Positions 23,744-32,148 of a DNA stretch of 64,000 bases are shown here, one piece after another. The notes under the pieces were generated by a model that was not told where the DNA came from, did no database searches, and saw only the letters and a program-made list of their open reading frames with translations. The DNA comes from Bog-473 sp963753115. Lineage in GTDB: Bacteria; Actinomycetota; Acidimicrobiia; Acidimicrobiales; RAAP-2. The stretch covers positions 124,001 through 188,000 of the forward strand of contig CAVWBB010000033.1 in NCBI GenBank assembly GCA_963753115.1. The letters run 5' to 3'. The translations under genes were made by a program, and so were the position numbers. How positions within the stretch are numbered: position 1 is the first letter of the stretch; every line of letters starts with the position of its first letter.

Positions 23744-24955
23744 GTGCTGCGCTTTCTGACCGCCGGAGAGTCTCACGGTCGCGCCCTGGTCGTGATCGTC
23801 GAGGGCCTGCCCGCGGGGCTGCCCGTCGAGGCCTCCGACATCGGCGACGAGCTGGCCCGGCGCCGGCTCGGTTACGGGCGTGGTCCGCGCATGCGCTTCG
23901 AGGCGGACGAGATCTCCCTCGTCGGCGGCGTCAGGCACGGCCGCACGCTCGGGTCGCCCGTCGCCATCGAGATCGCCAACACCGAGTGGCCGAAGTGGAC
24001 CGAGGAGATGTCCCCCGAGCCCGGCGCTCCTTCCAAGGTGCTGACCCAGCCCCGTCCCGGCCACGCCGACCTGCCGGGCATGCTCAAATACGGCTTCGAG
24101 GACGCCCGCGACGTCCTCGAGCGGGCCTCCGCCCGCGAGACCGCCGCCCGTGTCGCCGCCGGCACGCTCGCCAAGCTGCTGCTGCACCACCTCGGGGTCA
24201 GCATCGTCAGCCACATCGTCGCCCTGGGCGAGGCCGCCACCCCTCCGGGGAGCGCCCGACCCGGCGCCGGCGACCTGGGCAAGGTGGACGCCAGCGCCGT
24301 CCGCTGCTTCGACGCGGCAGGGGAGGAGGCGATGGTCGCCGCCGTGAAGGCGGCAGCCAAGGTCGGCGACTCCCTGGGCGGCGTCGCCGAGATCCTGGCC
24401 TACGGCGTGCCCGTGGGCCTCGGCAGCCATGTGCACTGGGACCGCAAGCTCGACGCCAACCTCGCCCAGGCGCTCATGTCGATCCAGGCGGTCAAGGCGG
24501 TCGAGATCGGGGACGGTTGGGACAACGCCGCCCGCCGGGGTTCCGACGCGCACGACGCGATCCACTACGACGAGACGAAGGGCTATGTCCGGCCCACGGA
24601 CCGGGCGGGCGGGATCGAGGGCGGCATCTCCAATGGCGCGCTGCTCGTTGCCCGCGTGGCGATGAAGCCGCTCGCCACCTTGAACCGGCCCGTGCTCGAG
24701 ACGGTCGATGTCGTCACCAAGGAATCGACCGTCAGCTTCCGTGAGCGCACCGATGTCACCGCCGTGCCGGCCATGGGGGTCGTCGCCGAGTCGATGACAG
24801 CGCTCGTTCTCGCCACCGAGGCACTGCGCAAGTTCGGGGGCGACTCGCTGGCCGAGATGGTGCGCAACCGCGACGGCTTCGTCGCCGCGCTGGGAACGAC
24901 GCCGTCCTCCGCCGTCGGCACCCCCACTGCGGGCCCGGACACCGCAGCGGGATGA
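23744..24955 (+). CDS. aroC: Chorismate synthase
   Basis: Converts EPSP to chorismate using reduced FMN, the last shikimate step. The 403-residue protein starts MLRFLTAGESHGRALVVIVE (GESHG signature) and contains RRRLGYGRGPRMRFEADEI, FNA-like KPRPGHADL region (QPRPGHADLPGMLKYGFEDA), SARETAARVAAG and the C-terminal RTDVTAVPAMGVVAESM. It opens a compact aroC-aroK-aroB-aroQ cluster with overlapping stops and starts. The C-terminus has a short Thr/Ala/Pro extension. Confidence 0.97.
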   Translation: MLRFLTAGESHGRALVVIVEGLPAGLPVEASDIGDELARRRLGYGRGPRMRFEADEISLVGGVRHGRTLGSPVAIEIANTEWPKWTEEMSPEPGAPSKVLTQPRPGHADLPGMLKYGFEDARDVLERASARETAARVAAGTLAKLLLHHLGVSIVSHIVALGEAATPPGSARPGAGDLGKVDASAVRCFDAAGEEAMVAAVKAAAKVGDSLGGVAEILAYGVPVGLGSHVHWDRKLDANLAQALMSIQAVKAVEIGDGWDNAARRGSDAHDAIHYDETKGYVRPTDRAGGIEGGISNGALLVARVAMKPLATLNRPVLETVDVVTKESTVSFRERTDVTAVPAMGVVAESMTALVLATEALRKFGGDSLAEMVRNRDGFVAALGTTPSSAVGTPTAGPDTAAG

Positions 24956-25494
24956 CCCCCCGCATCCTGCTCGTCGGGATGATGGGCGCCGGGAAGACCA
25001 CGACGGGACAGCTCCTGGCCCAACGCCTGGGGTGGGGGTACCGGGACTCGGACGCCGACGTGGAGGCGGCCACGGGTCTGACCGTGCCCGAGTTGTTCAC
25101 GCGTGACGGTGAGGCGGCCTTCCGCCGCGCCGAGGCCGGCGTGCTGGCGGACGCCTGTGACGACCCCAAGCCGTCCGTGGTGTCCGTGGCGGGCGGCGCC
25201 GTGCTGAGCGAGGACAACCGAAGGCGCATTGCGGAGAGTGGCGTGGTGGTCTGGCTGCGCGCACGGCCCGAGACGTCGGCCGCCCGCGTCGGGGACGGTA
25301 CGGGCCGGCCGCTCCTCGGCTCGGACCCCGCAGAGGCGCTCGTCCGACTCAACGCCGTGCGCGCCCCGCTCTACGACGAAGTGGCAGACGTCGTGATCGA
25401 CGTCGACGACCTCGACCCCACCGCAGTGGTCGAGCGCATCGTCGATTCCATCACCACGGGTACCCCCTCCACCGCTCCTGGCCACACCCGGTAG
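24952..25494 (+). CDS. aroK: Shikimate kinase
   Basis: ATP-dependent phosphorylation of shikimate. A 180-residue P-loop kinase with Walker A G9-M-M-G-A-G-K-T-T17, the shikimate-binding D-S-D-A-D (DSDADVEAATG), LFTRDGEAAFRRAE, and SVAGGAVLSEDNRR. The ATG overlaps the aroC stop (ATGA at 24952-24955), so translation is coupled. The lid Arg is present in GDGTGRPLL. Confidence 0.95.
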   Translation: MTPRILLVGMMGAGKTTTGQLLAQRLGWGYRDSDADVEAATGLTVPELFTRDGEAAFRRAEAGVLADACDDPKPSVVSVAGGAVLSEDNRRRIAESGVVVWLRARPETSAARVGDGTGRPLLGSDPAEALVRLNAVRAPLYDEVADVVIDVDDLDPTAVVERIVDSITTGTPSTAPGHTR

Positions 25495-25513
25495 CGGCGG
25501 AGCGAGCGAAACA

Positions 25514-26554
25514 GTGCGCGCCCTCTCGGTCGACCTGGCCGACCGGTCCTATCCGGTGCTCGTCGGCGGGGGAGCCCGCCACGAGGTCGCACGCTTCCTG
25601 CCGCCCGGCGCCAAGTCCGCCGTGATCGTCACCCAGGAGGCGATCGTGCAGGCCGGCTGGGTCGAGGGCGTCGACCCCGGCGTCCCCTTCCACGTCTGCC
25701 ACATCCCCGACGGCGAGGAAGCCAAGACGCTCGCCACCGTCGAGGCCGTCGCCCGCTTCTGCGCCCGGCACGGGCTCTCCCGCGCCGACGTCATCGTGGC
25801 CGTCGGTGGCGGCATCGTGACCGACGTGGCGGGGTTCGCCGCCGCGAGCTACCACCGCGGGACCGCCTACATCAACGTGGCCACCTCGCTGCTGGCCCAG
25901 GTCGACGCGGCAATCGGCGGCAAGACGGGCGTCAACCTGCCCGAGGGCAAGAACCTCCTCGGCGCGTTCTGGCAACCCAATGCCGTGCTGTGCGACACCG
26001 AGACGCTCTCGTCGCTCCCGCCCCGCGAGTGGGCCTGCGGCCGGGGCGAAGTGGCCAAGTACGCCTTTCTCGGCGACGCCCCCACGGCCGACCAACCGAT
26101 CGAGGAGCAGGTCGCTCGGTGCGCGGGCATCAAGGCGGCCGTGGTGGCGGAGGACGAGCGCGAGGGCGGCCGCCGCATGATCCTCAACTACGGCCACACC
26201 CTGGCGCACGCGCTCGAGGGGGCGGCGCTGGTCGACCACCCCGACTGGGACCTGCGTCACGGCGAGGCGGTGGCCATCGGGATCCTCTTCGCCGCGCTGT
26301 TGGCGGAGCGGCTCGGACGCATCGACGCCCAACGCGTCGCCGAGCACCGCCGTGTCATCGGGAGCTTCGACCTGCCGACCGATCTGCCGGCCGGCGCCCG
26401 GGCGGAGGAGCTCATCGCGTTCATGGGACGGGACAAGAAGGCCCAGCAGGATCTGACGTTCGTGCTGGACGGACCGAACGGGGTCGAGACGGTGCGCGGC
26501 GTGGCCGCCACCGACGTGGTCGCTACCCTGGCTGACATGGGTGCCCGCACGTGA
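25514..26554 (+). CDS. aroB: 3-dehydroquinate synthase
   Basis: Makes 3-dehydroquinate from DAHP with NAD and zinc. The 346-residue enzyme shows IPDGEEAKTLATVEAVARFC, the nucleotide loop VGGGIVTDVAGFAAASYHRG, INVATSLLAQVDAAIGGKTG, and metal ligands in RRMILNYGHTLAHALEG and LRHGEAVAIGILFA. Start GTG 25514, with GGAGCGAG upstream. The stop overlaps the next gene by four bases. Confidence 0.96.
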   Translation: MRALSVDLADRSYPVLVGGGARHEVARFLPPGAKSAVIVTQEAIVQAGWVEGVDPGVPFHVCHIPDGEEAKTLATVEAVARFCARHGLSRADVIVAVGGGIVTDVAGFAAASYHRGTAYINVATSLLAQVDAAIGGKTGVNLPEGKNLLGAFWQPNAVLCDTETLSSLPPREWACGRGEVAKYAFLGDAPTADQPIEEQVARCAGIKAAVVAEDEREGGRRMILNYGHTLAHALEGAALVDHPDWDLRHGEAVAIGILFAALLAERLGRIDAQRVAEHRRVIGSFDLPTDLPAGARAEELIAFMGRDKKAQQDLTFVLDGPNGVETVRGVAATDVVATLADMGART

Positions 26555-26991
26555 GCCTCGTCCTCCTCCTGTCGGGACCCAACCTGAACCTGCTCGGCGA
26601 GCGGGAGCCCGCCATCTACGGCACGGCCACCCTGGCCGAGCACGTGGCGCGCGCCGAGGCGGCCGCCACACGGCACGGCCTCGAGCTCGAACACCTGCAG
26701 TCCAACCACGAGGGTGACCTCGTCGAAGCGGTCCACGGCGCCCGCGGCCGGGCGGATGCGCTGGTGATCAACGCCGGCGCGCTGAGCCACACCTCATGGT
26801 CGCTGCACGACGCCGTCGCCGCGTTCGAGGGGCCCGTCGTCGAGCTGCACCTCTCCAACCCCGCCGCCCGCGAGCCCTTCCGGCACACGTCGGTGCTGGC
26901 CCCGGTGGCGTCGGGGGTCATCGCCGGTTTCGGCGGGCTCGGCTACGAGCTCGCCATCGACGCCACGGCCGCACTCCTGAAGGGATCCTGA
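26551..26991 (+). CDS. aroQ: 3-dehydroquinate dehydratase, type II
   Basis: Dehydrates 3-dehydroquinate to 3-dehydroshikimate. The 146-residue type II enzyme shows GPNLNLLGEREPAIYGT, where the Tyr is catalytic, LQSNHEGDLVEAVHGA, ALVINAGALSHTSWSLHDA and VELHLSNPAAREPFRHTSVL. GTG 26551 overlaps the aroB stop. Co-transcription with aroCKB is likely from the spacing. Confidence 0.95.
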   Translation: MSLVLLLSGPNLNLLGEREPAIYGTATLAEHVARAEAAATRHGLELEHLQSNHEGDLVEAVHGARGRADALVINAGALSHTSWSLHDAVAAFEGPVVELHLSNPAAREPFRHTSVLAPVASGVIAGFGGLGYELAIDATAALLKGS

Positions 26992-26996
26992 GCCCC

Positions 26997-28160
26997 ATGA
27001 CCACCACCGCCCGTGCCAACCCCTACGTGCCCGCCAACGCGCCCCTCCCGCCCATCACGGTCACCGGCCGGCTCGACCGCCTGCGCGCCGCGTTCGACGA
27101 GCACGAGATCGACGCCCTCGTCGTGACCACGCTGCCCAACGTGCGCTACCTCACGGGGTTCACGGGCTCGGCCGCCGTGCTGACCGTCACGAAAGACGTC
27201 GCCCTCCTCACGACGGACGGCCGCTACCGCACGCAGTCGGCCGAGCAGGTCGAGCGGGCCGGCGCCGCCGGCCAGGTCGAGATCGCCATCGGCGCGGGCG
27301 CCGAGCAGCGGCAGGCCGCACGGGCCGCGCTCGAAGCCGACGGCATCGGCCGCATCGGGCTCGAGGCCGGCAACGTCACCTGGAGCGGCCAGCGCAGCTG
27401 GGCCGACAGCGTCGGCGGTGACCGGCTGGTTGCCACCGCCAACGCCGTCGAGGCGTTGCGCGAGCGCAAAGATCCGGCAGAGATCGCCCGCATGGAGCGC
27501 GCCGCCGCCATCGCCGACGCCGCGCTCTTCGAGGTGCTCCCGCTCATGAGCCAGGGGGTCACGGAGGAGCACTTCGCGCTCGCACTCGACACAGCGATGC
27601 GCCGGGGCGGCGCCGAGAGCACCGCCTTCGAGACCATCGTCGCCGCCGGGGAGAACTCGGCCAAGCCGCACCATCACCCGGGCTCCAGGACGATCAACGG
27701 AGGGGACCCCGTGGTGGTCGACTTCGGCGCGACGTTCGAGGGCTACCGCTCGGACATGACCCGCACCTTCTGCGTCGACGCCGAGCCCGAGGGCGAGCTG
27801 GCCCGCATCTTCGATGTCGTCCAGACATCGCAGGCGGCCGGCGCCGCCGCCGTGCGGCCGGGGATCGCGGCCAAGGACGTCGATGACATCTGCCGCCAGA
27901 TCATCGCCGATGCCGGCTGGGCCGAGCGCTTCGAGCACGGAACGGGGCACGGTGTCGGCCTCGATATCCATGAGGCCCCGACGGTCAGCCAATTGGGCAC
28001 TGCTATCCTCGCTCCCGGCTTCGTCGTCACCGTCGAGCCCGGTGTCTATGTTCCCGGGCACGGCGGCGTCCGTGTCGAGGACACTCTGGTCGTGACCGAG
28101 GACGGCGCCCGCCCCCTGACCCGATTCACAAAGGACATCCATGGCAGTCTCGACCAATGA
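26997..28160 (+). CDS. pepQ: Xaa-Pro aminopeptidase / M24 peptidase
   Basis: A 387-residue pita-bread metallopeptidase. The creatinase-like N-domain (DRLRAAFDEHEIDALVVTTL, NVRYLTGFTGSAAVL) precedes the catalytic domain. The five dinuclear-metal ligands are visible: two Asp in VVDFGATFEGYRSDMTRTF, His in EHGTGHGVGLDIHE, and Glu in TVEPGVYVPG and GGVRVEDTL. Start ATG 26997. The 3' end overlaps the efp start by 20 bases. The aro-pepQ-efp-nusB order is conserved in actinobacteria. Confidence 0.92.
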   Translation: MTTTARANPYVPANAPLPPITVTGRLDRLRAAFDEHEIDALVVTTLPNVRYLTGFTGSAAVLTVTKDVALLTTDGRYRTQSAEQVERAGAAGQVEIAIGAGAEQRQAARAALEADGIGRIGLEAGNVTWSGQRSWADSVGGDRLVATANAVEALRERKDPAEIARMERAAAIADAALFEVLPLMSQGVTEEHFALALDTAMRRGGAESTAFETIVAAGENSAKPHHHPGSRTINGGDPVVVDFGATFEGYRSDMTRTFCVDAEPEGELARIFDVVQTSQAAGAAAVRPGIAAKDVDDICRQIIADAGWAERFEHGTGHGVGLDIHEAPTVSQLGTAILAPGFVVTVEPGVYVPGHGGVRVEDTLVVTEDGARPLTRFTKDIHGSLDQ

Positions 28161-28701
28161 CCTGAAGAACGGCATGAGCCTGGACCTCCCGGAGGGCCTG
28201 TTCAGCGTCGTCGAGTTCCAGCACGTCAAGCCCGGCAAGGGCGGCGCCTTTGTTCGCACCAAGCTCAAGAACGTCCGCAGCGGCGCCGTCATCGAGCGCA
28301 CCTACCGGGCCGACGAGAAGCTCGAGCAGGCGATCATCGACAAGCGGGACATGCAGTTCCTCTACCGCGACGGCAGCGACTACGTCTTCATGGACACGAC
28401 CAACTACGAGCAGACGCAGGCCGCGCCCGACTCTCTCGGAGACGCCCCCAATTTCCTGAAGGAGGGCGACGCGGTGAACCTGCAGATCTACAACAACGAG
28501 ATCGTCGGCGTCGAGCTCCCCGCCGCCGTCGAGCTGACCGTGACCGAGACGGAGCCCGGCATGCAGGGCGACCGGGTCTCGGGCGCGCGCAAGCCGGCCA
28601 CGCTGCAGACCGGCCACGTCGTCCAGGTCCCCCTCTTCGTGAACATCGGGGACGTGATCAAGGTCGACACCCGCTCCGGCGAGTACCTGACCCGGGCCTG
28701 A
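28141..28701 (+). CDS. efp: Elongation factor P
   Basis: Relieves ribosome stalling at proline stretches. The 186-residue protein has the three OB-like domains: N-terminal KOW-like domain with the loop K-P-G-K33-G-G-A-F, where K33 is the tip residue that reaches the peptidyl centre, then the middle domain (IERTYRADEKLEQAIIDKRD, MQFLYRDGSDYVFMD) and C-terminal signature (KPATLQTGHVVQVPLFVNIG). No epmA/epmB, earP or deoxyhypusine-type gene is nearby. ATG 28141 lies within the last pepQ codons. Confidence 0.96.
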   Translation: MAVSTNDLKNGMSLDLPEGLFSVVEFQHVKPGKGGAFVRTKLKNVRSGAVIERTYRADEKLEQAIIDKRDMQFLYRDGSDYVFMDTTNYEQTQAAPDSLGDAPNFLKEGDAVNLQIYNNEIVGVELPAAVELTVTETEPGMQGDRVSGARKPATLQTGHVVQVPLFVNIGDVIKVDTRSGEYLTRA

Positions 28702-28762
28702 CGGCCCGGCCGCCTCGCCGACCGACTGCAGCCGCCGGCCGAGGACTCGGGGAGGACTGCCG

Positions 28763-29170
28763 ATGACCGACGCTGCTCCCCGCCACCAGCAACGCGAGCG
28801 GGCCCTCTCGCTGCTCTACGAGGCCGAGCTCAAGGGCGAGGGGCCGCTCCAGGTCGTCGACGACCTTCCCGTGCCGCCCGATCCCTACGTCCGGACGCTG
28901 ATCGCCAACGCCGTGGGGAGCCGCGCCGAGGCCGACCGGCGCATCGGGGGCGCCTCGGTCGGCTGGCCGCTCGACCGCATGGCGGTCATCGATCGCATCG
29001 TGCTGCGGCTGGCCGTGGCCGAGCTGCTCGACCCCGACGGCCCGCCGCCGGCCGTCGTCATCGACGAGGCGGTGGAGCTGGCCAAGGAGTACTCGACCGA
29101 CGAGTCGGGCCGGTTCGTCAACGGGATCCTGGCCACCATCGCCGCCGACCTCGGACCGCCCTCGCCGTAG
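28763..29170 (+). CDS. nusB: Transcription antitermination factor NusB
   Basis: A 135-residue all-helical RNA-binding protein that with NusE binds boxA in rRNA operons. Recognisable blocks are RHQQRERALSLLYEAELKGE, the central helices and VVIDEAVELAKEYSTDESGR followed by FVNGILATIA. Start ATG 28763 with GGGGAGGA upstream. It ends about 40 bases before the pyr operon promoter box. Confidence 0.93.
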   Translation: MTDAAPRHQQRERALSLLYEAELKGEGPLQVVDDLPVPPDPYVRTLIANAVGSRAEADRRIGGASVGWPLDRMAVIDRIVLRLAVAELLDPDGPPPAVVIDEAVELAKEYSTDESGRFVNGILATIAADLGPPSP

Positions 29171-29212
29171 GGGCCGGGGGACATCGCCGGTCCGCACCGC
29201 GCACCGGCGCGC

Positions 29213-29218
29213 TAGAGT
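29213..29218 (+). promoter_or_regulatory. -10 box of the pyr operon
   Basis: TAGAGT, with a predicted start point near 29225, only a few bases before the PyrR-binding hairpin at 29229-29259. The hairpin would therefore lie at the extreme 5' end of the transcript. No clear -35. Confidence 0.4.
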
Positions 29219-29228
29219 GTGCTCCTGA

Positions 29229-29259
29229 CCGTGAAGTGAGTCCCGTGAGGCTCACACGG
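29229..29259 (+). promoter_or_regulatory. PyrR-binding RNA hairpin in pyr leader
   Basis: Lower stem CCGT (29229-29232)/ACGG (29256-29259), a GAA bulge on the 5' side, upper stem GTGAG (29236-29240)/CTCAC (29251-29255), and loop TCCCGTGAGG. The loop region AGTCCCGTGAGGCT (29239-29252) matches the PyrR-binding consensus ARUCCNGNGAGGYU at every position. It is followed directly by AGGAGGAG (29261-29268), so UMP-bound PyrR could block ribosome binding, the mode proposed in mycobacteria, rather than attenuation. Confidence 0.85.
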
Positions 29260-29319
29260 CAGGAGGAGCAGTGGCCGAACGCGAACGCAGTCAGTACGCG
29301 ACCCCTCGGGGGAGTGTTC

Positions 29320-29844
29320 GTGGCCCACTCCCAGGTCCTGACCGCCGCCGACGTCCTGCGCGCCCTGACCCGGATGTCGCACGAGGTGGTGGAGCGCAAC
29401 GGGGGAGTCGAAGACGTCGTCGTGGTGGGCCTGCAGACGGGCGGTGTCCCGCTCGCCACCAAAATGGCCGAGATCCTCCGCCAGATCGAAGGGGTCGACA
29501 CGCTCGCCGTCGGCAGCCTCGACGTGGCCTTCTACCGCGACGACATCGGTCTGCGCCCGGTCCTCCCGGAGGCCGTGACCGACATCCCGGTCGACCTGGC
29601 CGGGAAGGTGGTGGTCCTCGTGGACGACGTCCTCTTTACCGGCCGGACCATCCGGGCCGCCCTGAACGCACTCAACGACTTCGGCCGGGCCCGGTCCATC
29701 CAGCTGGCGGTCATGGTCGACCGCGGCCACCGCGAGCTGCCCATCCGGCCCGACTACGTGGGGAAGAACCTCCCCACGCGGCGGGAGGAGATGGTCGACG
29801 TCGGCGAGGACGGCGTCTGGATCGGGAGCCTGGAGGACAAGTGA
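29320..29844 (+). CDS. pyrR: PyrR regulator / uracil phosphoribosyltransferase
   Basis: UMP-responsive RNA-binding repressor of the pyr operon with uracil phosphoribosyltransferase activity. The body VLTAADVLRALTRMSHEVVE, VVVVGLQTGGVPLA and PRPP motif VVVLVDDVLFTGRTIRAAL are typical; RGHRELPIRPDYVGKNLPT closes it. GTG 29320 has GGGGGAG 5 nt upstream, and GTG 29314 is also in frame. A stronger AGGAGGAG with GTG 29271 opens a different frame (VAERERSQYATPRG). Removing one G from the run 29308-29312 would join that N-terminus to pyrR, so the true start is unresolved. The stop overlaps pyrB (GTGA). Confidence 0.9.
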   Translation: MAHSQVLTAADVLRALTRMSHEVVERNGGVEDVVVVGLQTGGVPLATKMAEILRQIEGVDTLAVGSLDVAFYRDDIGLRPVLPEAVTDIPVDLAGKVVVLVDDVLFTGRTIRAALNALNDFGRARSIQLAVMVDRGHRELPIRPDYVGKNLPTRREEMVDVGEDGVWIGSLEDK

Positions 29845-30833
29845 CCGGTACCCAGCACCTGCTCTCGGTCGCCGACCTCGATGCCAACGGCATCGCCGAG
29901 GTGTTGCGCGTCGCCGAGGCCTTCGCCGAGGTGGAGCGCCGCTCCGTGCCCAAGGTCCCGACGCTGCGGGGCAAGGTCGTGGCGACGCTCTTCTTCGAGG
30001 AGTCGACGCGCACCCGTCTCTCCTTCGAGACGGCAGCCAAGCGCCTCTCGGCCGACGTGCTCTCGCTCGCCGTGGCCAACTCTTCGGTCAAGAAGGGCGA
30101 GAGCCTGCGCGACACCGTCGAGACGGTCGAGGCCATGGGCATCGACGCCGTCATCATCCGGCACTCGTCGGCCGGGGCGCCGCACCAGGTGGCGCGCTGG
30201 GTCGAGCGGGCCCACGTGGTCAACGCCGGCGACGGGTGGCACGAGCACCCGACGCAGGCCCTCCTCGACTGCTTCACCGTGCGCCAGGTGTTGGCCGAGC
30301 GCAAGGGCGCCGCCCCCGAGGAGCTCGGCATCGCCTGCTTCGAGGGCCTGCGCGTCCTGATCGTCGGCGACATCCGGCACAGCCGGGTGGCCCGCTCCGA
30401 GGTGCTCGCCTACACCGCCCTGGGTGCGCACGTCACGCTCGCCGCACCGGGCAGCCTGCTCCCGCCCTCGCTCGAGGGCTGGCCGGTCGAGGTGGCGACC
30501 GACCTCGATGCGGCACTGGGCGACACCGACGTGGTCTCGCTCCTCCGCCTCCAAGCCGAGCGGGGCAGCGGGTCGTTCGTCCCGAGCCTGCGCGAGTACA
30601 CGGCCGGTTGGGGGCTGACGGCGCGCCGGGCCGAGCGCCTTTCCGAGCACGCCATCGTCACCCACCCCGGGCCGATGGTGCGCGGCGTCGAGATCGCCTC
30701 CGACGTGGCCGACCTGCCGCGCACCGTCGTCACGCAGCAGGTGGCCAACGGCGTCGCCGTGCGCATGGCCATCCTCTTCCTCCTTCTCGGGGGCGAGCTC
30801 CCGGCGATCGGAGAGGTGCCGGCCGTTGCCTGA
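29841..30833 (+). CDS. pyrB: Aspartate carbamoyltransferase catalytic chain
   Basis: Condenses carbamoyl phosphate with aspartate, the committed pyrimidine step. 330 residues; carbamoyl-phosphate binding motif FFEESTRTRLSFETAAKRLS, SSVKKGESLRDTVETVEAMG, IIRHSSAGAPHQVA, NAGDGWHEHPTQALLD and the Asp-binding HPGPMVRGVEIAS region. GTG 29841 overlaps the pyrR stop. No pyrI regulatory chain follows; control is presumably through PyrR. The frame is open far upstream, which is a GC-composition effect. Confidence 0.96.
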   Translation: MTGTQHLLSVADLDANGIAEVLRVAEAFAEVERRSVPKVPTLRGKVVATLFFEESTRTRLSFETAAKRLSADVLSLAVANSSVKKGESLRDTVETVEAMGIDAVIIRHSSAGAPHQVARWVERAHVVNAGDGWHEHPTQALLDCFTVRQVLAERKGAAPEELGIACFEGLRVLIVGDIRHSRVARSEVLAYTALGAHVTLAAPGSLLPPSLEGWPVEVATDLDAALGDTDVVSLLRLQAERGSGSFVPSLREYTAGWGLTARRAERLSEHAIVTHPGPMVRGVEIASDVADLPRTVVTQQVANGVAVRMAILFLLLGGELPAIGEVPAVA

Positions 30834-32148
30834 GCCCAGTCTGATCATCCGGGGCGGCACGGTCGTCGGGCCCGACGGCCTGGCCCGGGGCGACGTCGCC
30901 GTGCGCGGCACCGAGATCGTCGCGGTCGGCACGTCCCTCGAGGTCCCCTCCGGTGCGCTGGTGCTCGATGCCGGCGGTTGCCTGGTCGGGCCGGGCCTCG
31001 TCGACTTGCACACGCACCTGCGCCAGCCCGGCCGCGAAGAGGCCGAGACGATCGAGACCGGTGCCCGCGCTGCCGCACTCGGTGGCTACACGGCGATCGT
31101 GGCCATGCCCAACACCGAGCCGGCGATCGACTCCGCCGGCGTGGCCGCCGAGGTCCTGGCACTCGGGGCCGGCTGCACCGCCGAGGTGGCCGTGGCCGGT
31201 GCCATCACCGTCGGGCGGGCCGGCCAGGCGCTGGCGCCGATGGGCGAGCTGGCGGAGCTCGGCATCACCCTCTTCACCGACGACGGCGCCGGCGTGCAGG
31301 ACGGCGCGCTCATGCGGCGGGCACTCGACTACGCCAAGGGTCTCGGCGTCACGCTGGCCCAGCACTGCGAGGACAACTGCCTGGCTGCCGGCGGCGCCAT
31401 GCACGAGGGGTCCTGGTCGAGCCGGCTCGGCATACCGGGCATTCCGGCCGCGGCCGAGGAGGCCATGGTGGCGCGGGACATCGCGCTGGCCCGCCTGACC
31501 GGAGCGCCCGTGCACTTCCTGCACATGTCCACCGCCGGCTCCGTCGACCTGATCCGCCGGGCCAAGGACGAGGGCCTCCCGGTCACCGCCGAGGCGGCCC
31601 CGCATCACATGCTGCTCACCCATGCCCTCGTGGCCGGCTACGACCCGGTCTTCAAGGTCAACCCGCCCCTGCGCACCGACCACGACGTCAGCGCCGTGAT
31701 CGCCGGGTTGTGCGACGGCACCATCGACGCGGTCGCGACCGATCACGCGCCGCACGCGCCCGAGTCGAAGGACCTCCCCTTCACACAGGCCCCGCCCGGC
31801 ATGCTCGGCCTGGAGACGGCGCTGCCCATCGCCTGGGAGGTGCTCTCGCCGCACCTCGGACCGGCACGGATCTTCGCACTGCTCAGCGCGCAGCCCGCGG
31901 TCATCGCCAAGCTGACGGCGACGGACCGGCGCGGCGGCGGCCACAGCGCCCAGGGCGGCCCCGTCGAGGAGGGATCGACAGCGAACCTCTGCGTCTTCGA
32001 CCCGACCGCCACGACCGTCGTGGACCCGGCTGCGCTGGCCAGCCGCAGCCGGAACACGCCGTACGCGGGTCGGAGCTTCACCGGCGCGGTCCGCCACACG
32101 GTGCTGCGGGGCGAAGCGGTCGTGATCGACGCGATGGCACAACGGTGA
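30826..32148 (+). CDS. pyrC: Dihydroorotase
   Basis: Zinc amidohydrolase of 440 residues that cyclises carbamoyl-aspartate. Metal-binding DLHTHLRQPGREEAETIETG, AMPNTEPAIDS, His residues in ALCQHCED-like LAQHCEDNCL and VHFLHMSTAGSVDLI, and the catalytic Asp in AVATDHAPHAPESKDLPF. It belongs to the longer class I type found with PyrB in many Gram-positive bacteria. Start TTG 30826 lies 8 bases inside pyrB, a rare start kept low by coupling. It ends over the carA start. Confidence 0.94.
   Translation: MPEPSLIIRGGTVVGPDGLARGDVAVRGTEIVAVGTSLEVPSGALVLDAGGCLVGPGLVDLHTHLRQPGREEAETIETGARAAALGGYTAIVAMPNTEPAIDSAGVAAEVLALGAGCTAEVAVAGAITVGRAGQALAPMGELAELGITLFTDDGAGVQDGALMRRALDYAKGLGVTLAQHCEDNCLAAGGAMHEGSWSSRLGIPGIPAAAEEAMVARDIALARLTGAPVHFLHMSTAGSVDLIRRAKDEGLPVTAEAAPHHMLLTHALVAGYDPVFKVNPPLRTDHDVSAVIAGLCDGTIDAVATDHAPHAPESKDLPFTQAPPGMLGLETALPIAWEVLSPHLGPARIFALLSAQPAVIAKLTATDRRGGGHSAQGGPVEEGSTANLCVFDPTATTVVDPAALASRSRNTPYAGRSFTGAVRHTVLRGEAVVIDAMAQR

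Noticed and set aside
29271..30833. A 520-codon frame running through pyrR and into pyrB
   Set aside because: Upstream of the pyrB start at 29841 it is Arg/Pro/Gly-rich shadow sequence opposite codon bias of pyrR; only the first ~14 codons are of interest as a possible pyrR N-terminus.
30978..32144. Long frame overlapping pyrC that continues into carA
   Set aside because: Arg/Pro/Gly-rich shadow of pyrC; carA begins at GTG 32145.
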